Shown: piece after piece, positions 34,493 to 44,124 of the stretch | How positions within the stretch are numbered: position 1 is the stretch's first letter | Layout of the letters: each line of letters opens with the position of its first letter | DNA from: Anaerobacillus alkalilacustris | Lineage (GTDB): Bacteria > Bacillota > Bacilli > Bacillales > Anaerobacillaceae | NCBI RefSeq assembly: GCF_001866005.1 | Contig: NZ_MLQR01000001.1 | Span: 597,106-661,105, forward strand | Direction of reading: 5' to 3' | DNA: 64,000 nt | The notes under the pieces: model-generated | Seen by the model: only the letters and a program-made list of their open reading frames with translations | Told to the model about the DNA's origin: nothing | The model's database searches: none | Translations under genes and position numbers: made by a program

Positions 34493-35755
34493 GTGTGGGG
34501 GTTGCAACATAAAATTTTCTATAGTTTGGTCATTGGGATATTACTGCTTGTAGGCTGTGGTAATCAAACGATTATTGGAAACAGCAGCCCAGCAGTAGAA
34601 AGTAAACTAACGAAAGAGCAGATTATTTTTTGGCATACCTATAATGAGGCGGAGACTCATATCTTTGAAACTATTATCTTGCCTTTATTTGAGGCGGAAT
34701 ATCCAATGATTGAAGTGAAGCCAGTTCGACACCATTATAATATGCAGCTAAGGTCTGCGATTATTTCTAGAGCATCTACAGGCAAGCCCCCAGATGTTAT
34801 TAGGTTGGATATCAATTGGACTCCAGCAATTGCACAACTTGATCTTTTGTATCCTGTAAGTGAATTTGAAGATTTTGAGAAATTGAAAGGTCAGTATTAT
34901 GAGGCACCATTACAGTCAAATTATTATAACGGCAAATATTATGGAGTCCCTTTAAATATTTTTACAAAAGCTAGCATTTATAACAAGGAGTTACTTGAAG
35001 CTTCTAAAGAGGACCCACCAAAAACTATGGATGAGCTAATTGATATCGTTGAAAGAAATCAGTTTGTTATTAGTATGGATCATTTCTCGATATGGGGATC
35101 GCTACATTATTTTTATGGTCTTGGTGGGCAATTGCTGGACCATAATTATACAAAAGCAACAGGTTATCTTGATAGTGAGAACAGCGTTAATGCTGTTTTA
35201 AAACTTTTAGATTTATTTCAAAAAGGTAATTTGGTCACTCATGGTAACCGATGGTTTAACGTATTAGATGGTCAAAATTTTGTCATTGATGAGGGGCCTT
35301 GGTTTTATAGTAGTTACTCTTTAGAACAGATTACTTCTATTAACAAGGTCACGGTGGCGGCTCCATTTCCAATTAGTAATGGAAAAAGAGCTATTCTAGG
35401 TGGAGAAAATATTGTTATTTCAAAAGCGGCGAAGCATAAGGATGCCGCTTGGACATTTATTAAATGGCTGACAGATATAGATGCACAAACGCATATGGCT
35501 CAAACGGGTTTAATGCCAACCAATAAATATGTTAATCTATCAGGAGCTTTTGATGAAACACCGTATTATCAACCGTATTTAGATAGTGTTAGTTCTGCAT
35601 TTTTACCACCTTCTGTTCCGCAATTTGAGAATATTAATGAAATTTATAGTCATTACTTAGAACTCATCTTTTTAGAAAACATTAGTGTAGAGGAAGGTTT
35701 ATCTGAAGCAGCAAAAGAAATAGATGAAATTCTTTTGAGTAATAGTTTCGACTAA
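34493..35755 (+). CDS. Extracellular solute-binding lipoprotein (family 1), sensor-unit SBP 2
   Basis: Surface sugar-binding lipoprotein, 420 residues, with lipobox LLVGC (Cys22) and mature start GNQTIIGNSSP. SBP_bac_1 features: QIIFWHTYNEAETHIFE, YYGVPLNIFTKASIYNKELL, AAWTFIKWLTDIDAQTHM. Initiation is at GTG 34493 with GGAGGTGG 5 nt before. It lies 11 nt after the regulator, so kinase, regulator and SBP form one operon. It is a full-length paralog of the SBP at 6741-7991 and has no permease partner, which suits a ligand-presenting sensor subunit (inference). A perfect hairpin follows. Confidence 0.87.
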   Translation: MWGLQHKIFYSLVIGILLLVGCGNQTIIGNSSPAVESKLTKEQIIFWHTYNEAETHIFETIILPLFEAEYPMIEVKPVRHHYNMQLRSAIISRASTGKPPDVIRLDINWTPAIAQLDLLYPVSEFEDFEKLKGQYYEAPLQSNYYNGKYYGVPLNIFTKASIYNKELLEASKEDPPKTMDELIDIVERNQFVISMDHFSIWGSLHYFYGLGGQLLDHNYTKATGYLDSENSVNAVLKLLDLFQKGNLVTHGNRWFNVLDGQNFVIDEGPWFYSSYSLEQITSINKVTVAAPFPISNGKRAILGGENIVISKAAKHKDAAWTFIKWLTDIDAQTHMAQTGLMPTNKYVNLSGAFDETPYYQPYLDSVSSAFLPPSVPQFENINEIYSHYLELIFLENISVEEGLSEAAKEIDEILLSNSFD

Positions 35756-35775
35756 AACTTTTATTATAAAGAGTT

Positions 35776-35803
35776 AAACAAAGCAGCTTTGGCTGCTTTG
35801 TTT
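35776..35803 (+). terminator. Hairpin after sensor-unit SBP 2
   Basis: AAACAAAGCAGC and GCTGCTTTGTTT form a 12-bp stem with a 4-nt loop. T-rich right arm but no separate long T-run. Confidence 0.75.
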
Positions 35804-35851
35804 GCTTCGAGTACGCTTAATGAAGCCTGCGTTTAAGAGTAATCAAATAAA

Positions 35852-35989
35852 GGTGTCTTATTTCTTTTTTTGAGATTGAATAAAGACACCTCAGGAAATG
35901 GAGAAGTAATTCTTTGATACTGAATCATAATAAAAGACACTTTCCTTATAATGAATACGGTTACTTGAAAGCGATTTCTAGTGGATAAT
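35852..35989 (+). promoter_or_regulatory. Composite promoter module 6, extended form with two cre boxes, upstream of neopullulanase
   Basis: GGTGTCTT (35852-35859), 23 nt, AAGACACC (35883-35890), AAGACACT (35934-35941, 51 nt start to start), 17 nt, GGTTACTT (35959-35966), 17 nt, GATAAT (35984-35989). Two overlapping cre boxes: ATGAATACGGTTACT (35951-35965, one mismatch) and TTGAAAGCGATTTCT (35965-35979, perfect match), lying on the -35 and the spacer. Confidence 0.7.
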
Positions 35990-36032
35990 AAAATCGAATG
36001 AACTTATATCTAGCATGGAAGAAACAATCTAA

Positions 36033-37817
<1,785 letters not shown>

Positions 37818-37867
37818 GTTAATGAATAGAAGACTGAAATTTTTGGAAGAAGTGTTTGTAACGTAAT

Positions 37868-38097
37868 TTCAAAAAATATATTGAAAAATTGGAAACTGGA
37901 CTACAAGATCGACCCACTTATCAACTCGTAAATATCTCACAAAAATATTCTTCAAATGTATTTATAGAAATAGATAATAGGAAAATTGATTACAAAAGTA
38001 TTATGGGGGTTATGTCGTTAGGGCTTGCTCCTAATACAACGATTACTTTGATTGTCGTGGAACTGATGAAGGAGAGCTATTAGAAGAGTTAAGCTAG
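37868..38097 (+). pseudogene. Crh/HPr-like phosphocarrier, decayed
   Basis: The frame reads KLETGLQDRPTYQLVNISQ, then IDNRKIDYKSIMGVMSLGL and TTITLIV, matching HPr-fold proteins. At the HPr His15 position there is Gln (GLQDRP), as in Crh, and the regulatory Ser46 is kept in KSIMGVMSL. The C terminus is reached only after a one-base shift near 38057-38059: the second frame gives GTDEGELLEELS and stops at 38095-38097. No proper start codon is found in frame upstream (a stop lies at 37859). Crh is the CcpA co-effector in Bacillus. It lies between two alpha-glucan enzyme genes under apparent CcpA control. Confidence 0.7.
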
Positions 38098-38185
38098 TTT
38101 TTTATGGGTGATAAGGTGTAAAAAAAGCCACTTTTGAACATCCTCAAGATAGTACGTTTAATTAATGGATAGCAGGTGTGTATAC

Positions 38186-39865
38186 ATGGAAAAAGTATGG
38201 TGGAAAGAAAGTGTTGTTTATCAAATATACCCAAGAAGTTTCATGGACAGTAATGGTGATGGGATAGGTGATTTACAAGGAATCATTACAAAACTCGACT
38301 ATCTAAAAGAACTTGGTATAGATGTGATATGGCTTTCACCAGTATATAAATCGCCAAACGATGATAACGGCTATGATATTAGTGATTATCAAAATATTAT
38401 GGCTGAGTTTGGTGCAATGGCTGATTTTGATCAGTTACTTCAAGATGCACATGATCGCGACATTAAAATTGTCATGGATCTTGTTGTTAATCATTCGTCC
38501 GATGAACATGCATGGTTTGTCGAGTCGCGAAAATCAAAGGATAATCCGTTCCGTGATTATTATATTTGGAAGCCAGGAAAAAATGGTGATCCCCCGACAA
38601 ATTGGGGATCAGTCTTTGGTGGCTCATCATGGCAATATGATGAAACGACGGATGAGTATTATTTACACATATTTAGTAAAAAGCAACCAGATTTAAACTG
38701 GGAAAACGAAACATTGCGTAAAGCAGTATATAAGATGATGACATGGTGGCTTGAAAAAGGGATCGATGGATTTCGGATGGATGTCATTAACTTTATTTCA
38801 AAAGATAGTCGCTATCCTGATGGTGAGGTTCATGGTGAAAACAAGTATGGTGATGGATCGAAACACTTCATGAACGGGCCACGGATTCATGAATTTTTAC
38901 AAGAAATGAATAAAGAAGTACTCTCTAAATACGATGTGTTGACGGTTGGAGAAATGCCAGGTGTAGATGTAGAACAAGGAAAGCTTTATACCGGAGAAGG
39001 CCGTAATGAATTAAACATGGTGTTTCAATTTGAACATGTCGATGTTGGAAACGGGCCAGGTGGAAAGTGGACTCCACAGCCTTGGAAACTAACAGAGCTT
39101 AAAGGGATTTTAACCAAATGGCAATATGGCTTAGCGGATGACGGATGGAACAGCTTATATTGGAACAATCATGATCAGCCACGTGTCGTATCGCGGTTTG
39201 GTCATGATAAAGAGTATTATGAAAAGTCCGCCAAAATGCTTGCCACATGTCTTCATATGATGAAGGGAACACCGTACATTTATCAAGGTGAAGAACTTGG
39301 AATGACAAATGTTGCATTTGAGTCAATCGACGATTATCGCGACTTAGAAACGTTAAATATGTACAATGAAGCGGTGAAGGAACTTGGAAAAGATCCCAAC
39401 AAAGTTATGCAAGCGATTTACGAGCGTGGGCGTGATAATGCTAGAACCCCTGTACAGTGGGATGATACCGAAAATGCCGGATTTACTACATTAACACCTT
39501 GGATTAGCGTAAACCCCAATTATAAAGAGGTTAATGCAAAAAAAGTCCTACAAGATCCTAATTCAATTTTCCATTATTATAAAAAATTGATTCAACTTCG
39601 AAAAGAGAACGAGATTGTTGTATATGGAAAGTTTGAACTGCTTCATGAAGATTCTGAAGAGATTTTTTCTTATACTAGAGAACACGGAAACGAAAAGTGG
39701 TTGGTGATATGTAGTTTTTCAACTGAAGCGATAAAATTTGATCTTCCAAGTCAGATTAAGTACCAATCAAAACAACTAGTGATTGGTAACTATGAAAACG
39801 AACCGAAAACAATTGAAGCATTTGAACTAAAACCTTATCAAGCACTTGTATATAAACTTATCTAA
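38186..39865 (+). CDS. malL: Oligo-1,6-glucosidase / alpha-glucosidase (GH13_31)
   Basis: Cytoplasmic exo-enzyme releasing glucose from isomalto- and malto-oligosaccharides, 559 residues. ATG 38186 is chosen: AGCAGGTGTG lies 5 nt before it, and MEKVWWKESVVYQIYPRSF is the family N terminus; ATG 38165 in frame is less likely. Motifs: MDLVVNHSSDEH, DGFRMDVINFI (nucleophile Asp), TVGEMPG (acid/base Glu), WNNHDQPRVVSRF (Asp). The Val in the MDVIN context after the nucleophile suits 1,6-linked substrates. It probably acts after neopullulanase on imported branched dextrins. A long inverted repeat follows. Confidence 0.92.
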   Translation: MEKVWWKESVVYQIYPRSFMDSNGDGIGDLQGIITKLDYLKELGIDVIWLSPVYKSPNDDNGYDISDYQNIMAEFGAMADFDQLLQDAHDRDIKIVMDLVVNHSSDEHAWFVESRKSKDNPFRDYYIWKPGKNGDPPTNWGSVFGGSSWQYDETTDEYYLHIFSKKQPDLNWENETLRKAVYKMMTWWLEKGIDGFRMDVINFISKDSRYPDGEVHGENKYGDGSKHFMNGPRIHEFLQEMNKEVLSKYDVLTVGEMPGVDVEQGKLYTGEGRNELNMVFQFEHVDVGNGPGGKWTPQPWKLTELKGILTKWQYGLADDGWNSLYWNNHDQPRVVSRFGHDKEYYEKSAKMLATCLHMMKGTPYIYQGEELGMTNVAFESIDDYRDLETLNMYNEAVKELGKDPNKVMQAIYERGRDNARTPVQWDDTENAGFTTLTPWISVNPNYKEVNAKKVLQDPNSIFHYYKKLIQLRKENEIVVYGKFELLHEDSEEIFSYTREHGNEKWLVICSFSTEAIKFDLPSQIKYQSKQLVIGNYENEPKTIEAFELKPYQALVYKLI

Positions 39866-39910
39866 AGTGAAGTGAACTCGTTTTTAGTTAAGAAACGAGT
39901 TCACTTCACT
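39866..39910. terminator. Long inverted repeat after malL
   Basis: Two 18-base arms (39866-39883 and 39893-39910), beginning AGTGAAGTGAACTCG and ending ACGAGTTCACTTCACT, pair perfectly around a 9-nt loop. No T-run follows. Terminator or mRNA 3' stabiliser. Confidence 0.65.
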
Positions 39911-40014
39911 TCAGTTACTATTCCTCATAATGTTGCCAATGTACAATTCTTTCAATTTACGTAATTTTACTTCAGTCATTGACAAACTTTTCAGTTAAAT
40001 TTAAAATCAAAGTT

Positions 40015-40029
40015 ATGAAAACGGTTGCT
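40015..40029 (+). promoter_or_regulatory. cre box upstream of chemoreceptor gene
   Basis: ATGAAAACGGTTGCT matches the WTGNAANCGNWNNCW consensus at every position. It lies directly before TATAAT (about 40031-40036), so CcpA bound there would block the promoter. The rest of 39911-40184 shows no other feature. Confidence 0.7.
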
Positions 40030-40184
40030 TTTATAATGTATAGTTTTAAGAAGGATGTAAATAGATTTCTAGTATTAGGGGGGAATTTATATTGGTACAG
40101 TGTTTAAGTATTTATTCAAACGATTGCGCGTAAAATCAAAATACATATTACAATCAGAGTAAAAAATAAGTAGAGGTGATTTTA

Positions 40185-41933
40185 TTGAATAAGTTTATTG
40201 CTTTACTCATAGAAAGTTTCCGTGTTAATAGTAAAACATCAGGTATTCGTTTACTCAGTAAGTTATCAACAAAAATTAATGTATTAATCTTTGGACTCAC
40301 AATTTTAAGTGCAATTTTGGGTGTTTTAGTGTTTAGTTCTTATACTTCTGTTACGAATCATACTAGATTGTTAGAAGAGACTTCAGATTTCCAATACGAA
40401 TATTCAAAAATATATGAGTCAGTCATTAATATTAATAAAAATCAATTACGACTAGCTAATCAAGGGTACGAAAGTCAACTCATTTCAGATATGAATTCAC
40501 AAATTTCAAATACAAGAGACTCCTTAGCTGATATTATTCAAACAGTTGATGAAGAAAACCGAGTATTGAAAACGTTTTTAAATGTCTATGATGAAGTTTT
40601 AGTAAGTCAAGCAAATTTATCAGAGACTTATTTTTCAAATGTCTATGTTGGTGAAAGGGCAGTAGATGTTAGACATGCAGTAAATTTACAAGTTCCTAGA
40701 AATGAAGAAAGAATTGATCAAGCAAACATGAGGATCCAAGATTATTTACTAGACGTAAAAGAGCAAGTTTCATTAGAACTACAACAAGCAATGACATCAT
40801 CGTCATTTTTTATTAGTGCTTCATTAGTTCTACTATGCTTAATTCCAATCATTGCGTTTTTATTCATTGGTAGAAGTGTAACAAGTGGGGTTAAGTATGT
40901 TTTAAATAGAATACATGCCTATCAAGACCATGATTTAACCTTTAAACAACAAAAACTGAGAAAAGACGAGTTTCATATCATTGATAGAGCATTAGCGGAC
41001 ATGGGTCACTCTTTACATGATTCGCAAATACGTAGTCATGATGCTAGTAAGGACGTTATTTCGGTAGTGAAAGGGACGAGCCGAGTTTCAAGTGATCAAA
41101 TTAATGGAATGAGAAACATACTAGGTACGATAGAAGATTTCACAAATGATCTTAATAAACAGGCCGATGTAACAAACTCTATTTCTGCTGTTACAGAACA
41201 AGTATTGGCTAGTACTCAAGAAATTCAATCAAAAATTGAATTTTTATCGCAAGAGATAAAAGAAAATGAAAACCAGGCGAATAGAGGTTTATCACTGATG
41301 GATGATTTGTCATCTACGATGGATTATCTTTCAAACGAAGCAGAAAATTCGGCTGACAAGGTTCATTCAATGAAAGAAAAATTAATCGCGATTTCATCAT
41401 TTATTGAAGGTATTAACGATATACAAACCAAAACAAATCTTCTAGCCTTAAATGCATCAATCGAAGCTGCTAGAGCAGGAGCACACGGAAATAGTTTTGC
41501 GGTAGTTGCTAATGAAATTCGTAATCTTTCTGCACAAACCAAAACTTTTTCTGAAGAAACGAACCAAAGTTTGACATCTATCTTCTCGGGAGTAAACAAT
41601 GTCGTAGAAAGTTATGAAAAATTAAAGAAAGAAACAAGCGTAGCATCTCAAAAAACAAAAGAAGCATCCTCTAGTTTCCAATCAATTTCGGAAGGGGTTA
41701 CAAAATCGACGAAAGAACATTATGAGATTAATGAATCGATCGAGCAAATCAATCAATCGATGGAAGAAGCTGTTCATTCGATTGCTGAGCTTGTTGAAGG
41801 TGCTACAAGTATAAAACTAAAGAACGATTCAATAAGCGAAGTTGTTGAAGAACAAGTAAGTCGTCAAGTTGATTTAAATGAAAAGATAGCTTCCTTAAAT
41901 GATACAGCTCAAAGGTTAAATGTAGCAATTTAG
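40185..41933 (+). CDS. Methyl-accepting chemotaxis protein
   Basis: Transmembrane chemoreceptor, 582 residues from TTG 40185 (GAGGTGAT upstream; GTG 40176 is in frame but overlaps that site). The first membrane segment is near residues 33-55 (INVLIFGLTILSAILGVLVF), then a helical extracellular sensor of about 150 residues. The second segment is FFISASLVLLCLIPIIAFLF, then a HAMP-like linker and the cytoplasmic signalling rod. The hairpin tip reads [20 protein letters not shown] with SFAVVANEIRNLSAQT. No C-terminal CheB/CheR-binding pentapeptide is seen. The cre box before its promoter suggests it is expressed when preferred sugars are absent. Confidence 0.9.
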   Translation: MNKFIALLIESFRVNSKTSGIRLLSKLSTKINVLIFGLTILSAILGVLVFSSYTSVTNHTRLLEETSDFQYEYSKIYESVININKNQLRLANQGYESQLISDMNSQISNTRDSLADIIQTVDEENRVLKTFLNVYDEVLVSQANLSETYFSNVYVGERAVDVRHAVNLQVPRNEERIDQANMRIQDYLLDVKEQVSLELQQAMTSSSFFISASLVLLCLIPIIAFLFIGRSVTSGVKYVLNRIHAYQDHDLTFKQQKLRKDEFHIIDRALADMGHSLHDSQIRSHDASKDVISVVKGTSRVSSDQINGMRNILGTIEDFTNDLNKQADVTNSISAVTEQVLASTQEIQSKIEFLSQEIKENENQANRGLSLMDDLSSTMDYLSNEAENSADKVHSMKEKLIAISSFIEGINDIQTKTNLLALNASIEAARAGAHGNSFAVVANEIRNLSAQTKTFSEETNQSLTSIFSGVNNVVESYEKLKKETSVASQKTKEASSSFQSISEGVTKSTKEHYEINESIEQINQSMEEAVHSIAELVEGATSIKLKNDSISEVVEEQVSRQVDLNEKIASLNDTAQRLNVAI

Positions 41934-41989
41934 TTTATGCCAAAAGATATGCTGAATTTTGTTACATAGAACTAGAACTAGCTAACAAA

Positions 41990-42025
41990 AAAAGCCAGTT
42001 ACCGAAAAAAAGGTTACTGGCTTTT
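41990..42025. terminator. Bidirectional terminator between chemoreceptor and AraC gene
   Basis: AAAAGCCAGTTACC pairs with GGTTACTGGCTTTT around an A-rich 8-nt loop; A-run before and T-run within the arms, usable in both directions. Confidence 0.85.
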
Positions 42026-42042
42026 GGTTATTATAGTGATAC

Positions 42043-42819
42043 TTATTCCTGTTTCCTATACTCACCAGGAGCAACCCCATACTTCTTTTTAAATACTCGA
42101 TGAAAATAAGCGTAGGTACCGAACCCACAATTATCAGCGATGTGTTCAAGTGTCATTGATGTGTATTTCATTTGATTAATAGCAGTTGATAACCGAATTT
42201 CTTGCGCGTATTCAACAATCGTTTTTCCAGTACTGCTTTTAAACAAGTGAACGGCTCGAGAAACACTAAGCCCCGCATATTGTGCAACATCCTCTACCTT
42301 GAATACGTTTGTCGCGTGTTCTTCAATGTATCGCATCATCCGAGTAACTGGATAGGGACGGCTTTCAGTAGAAGCTGTTTCGTTGATCGCGCGTTCTAGC
42401 GATAAACAAAGTGCTTTTAACAAATAGCTTGAGAGCTCTTTGTTTCTTTCAGAAATTGGTCGTCGTTCTTCAATAGTGAGGTGTCGCCATAATGTTAGTA
42501 CCTTGTCATCTAGATTAATTTGAGAGGCGGTAGGTTTACTAGAACGGTTCCACCATTCATCAATCCAAGCTCCTTCACAAAAAAGATTATAATCACCACT
42601 GTTTTGATTACCTTCAATATGGATTTCATATAAATCTCCAGGCTTTGCTAATAAGAGTCCACCTTTATTGAAAATCAGCTTTTTTTTGTTTAGAGCAATT
42701 TCACAAATACCTTCTGTTTGAAGTCGAAAAAGGTAGCCTGATAACCCTGATTTATCTTCTTGAGAAGAATACCCCTTTGTATGATGGGAATAACCACAAA
42801 ATCCAATGTGAACTGTCAT
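42043..42819 (-). CDS. AraC family transcriptional regulator
   Basis: DNA-binding regulator, 258 residues. The N-terminal cupin-like part (about 20-80: GICEIALNKKKLIFNKGG, LAKPGDLYEI) probably senses a sugar. The C-terminal double helix-turn-helix is FKVEDVAQYAGLSVSRAVHL and LEHIADNCGFGTYAYFHRVF, ending KYGVAPGEYR. ATG 42819 is preferred (AAGGGGAT at 6-8 nt); ATG 42825 lies too close. Divergent from the ThuA operon at 43375 and the likely controller of it (inference from position, and from the same arrangement at 1130-3972). Confidence 0.9.
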   Translation of the reverse strand: MTVHIGFCGYSHHTKGYSSQEDKSGLSGYLFRLQTEGICEIALNKKKLIFNKGGLLLAKPGDLYEIHIEGNQNSGDYNLFCEGAWIDEWWNRSSKPTASQINLDDKVLTLWRHLTIEERRPISERNKELSSYLLKALCLSLERAINETASTESRPYPVTRMMRYIEEHATNVFKVEDVAQYAGLSVSRAVHLFKSSTGKTIVEYAQEIRLSTAINQMKYTSMTLEHIADNCGFGTYAYFHRVFKKKYGVAPGEYRKQE

Positions 42820-43160
42820 ATGCATCCCCTTTCTTGTTAAATTAAATAATAATTTCCTTTTATCATTACATAATACTGTCTAGTAACAATTGAATCCTAC
42901 ACTTAGTTGAATTTGATTATTTCCAACTAAGTATAGCTTGATATGGCTGTTCTATTGGCATTATGAACTTCACAGTGGTAACAAACCTTTAAATTTCTTT
43001 AACAAATAGCAAAATAGTATATGTTTTAATTATATAATCTATTTTTTATTTAATCTAGATCACTTATGATAGTATCAAATAGGAAGTCACAATAACTACA
43101 ACTCGAGTAAACAATGACACTCTCTGTTTTATAATTAATAGAGATTGTATTTTTCTAAAA

Positions 43161-43175
43161 ATGAAAACGCTCTAA
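43161..43175 (+). promoter_or_regulatory. cre-like box in the AraC-ThuA intergenic region
   Basis: ATGAAAACGCTCTAA has one mismatch to the cre consensus (A for the conserved C). An 8-bp inverted pair CTACAACT / AGTTGTAG flanks it at about 43099 and 43180. No clear -35/-10 pair could be assigned in 42826-43374. Confidence 0.4.
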
Positions 43176-43273
43176 AAGTTGTAGCTCAAGTATTTCTTTC
43201 TATATGATTGTATTAGTTTTAGAATAGAGTTGTCCATGTGACACATAAATGCGCAAGCGTTTGTCTATTGTTA

Positions 43274-43294
43274 TCGAAGTTAAATTAACTTCGA
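43274..43294. promoter_or_regulatory. Perfect palindrome, candidate operator upstream of the ThuA operon
   Basis: The arms TCGAAGTTAA and TTAACTTCGA are perfect complements around a single central A. It lies about 80 nt before the first start codon. Size and symmetry suit a dimeric repressor, not an AraC site, so a second regulator may act here. Confidence 0.5.
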
Positions 43295-43374
43295 CAGCAG
43301 AAACCTTAGAGAATACAACCCAACATGAATGACTAGAAAAATATAATTATTACTTTATTAAGGAGAGGACACTC

Positions 43375-44112
43375 ATGATTAAAGTTACAGTTTGGAATGA
43401 AAATCGTCATGAACAAAAAAATCCACTAGTAAGAGAAGTTTATCCAGAAGGAATTCATGGTGCAATCGCTAGCTTTTTAAAGGAAGATTTCGAGGTCCGA
43501 ACAGCAACTTTAGACGATGAAGCACATGGACTCACTGACGAAGTATTAAATGAAACCGATGTATTGCTTTGGTGGGGACATATTGCCCATGATGAAGTAG
43601 ACGATGCGGTTGTTGAAAAAGTAAAACAACGTGTTCTTGATGGAATGGGTCTGATCGTTCTTCATTCAGGTCACTTTTCAAAAATTTTCAAGACGCTAAT
43701 GGGTACTACATGTGACCTTAAATGGCGTGAAGCTGACGAAAAAGAAAGGTTATGGGTAATAGATCCAAGTCATCCGATTGCAGAAGGCATTGGTGAATGT
43801 ATTGAGCTTGAAAAAGAAGAGATGTACGGGGAACATTTCGATATCCCAACCCCAGTTCAAGTAATTTTCTTGAGTTGGTTTGAAGGTGGGGAAGTGTTTA
43901 GAAGTGGTTGTACGTTTAAACGAGGTAAAGGTAAAATCTTTTATTTCCGTCCTGGTCACGAGACGTATCCAACTTATTATCAGAAAGACATTCAGCAGGT
44001 TATCAAAAATGGTGTTGAATGGGCGAAACCTACGAAACTACCAAAACCCGTATATGGGAATGCAAAACCATTAGAAGAAATTAAATGTAAAAACCAAAAA
44101 ATTAAAAATTAG
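43375..44112 (+). CDS. ThuA-like domain protein, second copy
   Basis: Class I glutamine amidotransferase-like ThuA protein, 245 residues, clearly paralogous to the one at 2221-2952: [74 protein letters not shown] and [28 protein letters not shown] precedes the ATG. First gene of a plus-strand operon with two oxidoreductases and an isomerase-like TIM barrel. A Lys/Asn-rich tail (KCKNQKIKN) is unlike the other copy. Presumed role is in keto-sugar or disaccharide metabolism, as for rhizobial ThuA; exact reaction unknown. Confidence 0.88.
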   Translation: MIKVTVWNENRHEQKNPLVREVYPEGIHGAIASFLKEDFEVRTATLDDEAHGLTDEVLNETDVLLWWGHIAHDEVDDAVVEKVKQRVLDGMGLIVLHSGHFSKIFKTLMGTTCDLKWREADEKERLWVIDPSHPIAEGIGECIELEKEEMYGEHFDIPTPVQVIFLSWFEGGEVFRSGCTFKRGKGKIFYFRPGHETYPTYYQKDIQQVIKNGVEWAKPTKLPKPVYGNAKPLEEIKCKNQKIKN

Positions 44113-44124
44113 GAGTGGGTATAG

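Noticed and set aside
37889..38083. Stand-alone 64-residue protein from TTG 37889
   Set aside because: It is the middle of an HPr/Crh-like domain; the N terminus has no start and the proper C terminus is in another frame.
37868..38097. Functional HPr of the phosphotransferase system
   Set aside because: Gln replaces the active His15 and the frame is broken.
43251..43266. Second cre box at GCGCAAGCGTTTG before the ThuA operon
   Set aside because: The TG and AANCG parts are out of register with the consensus.
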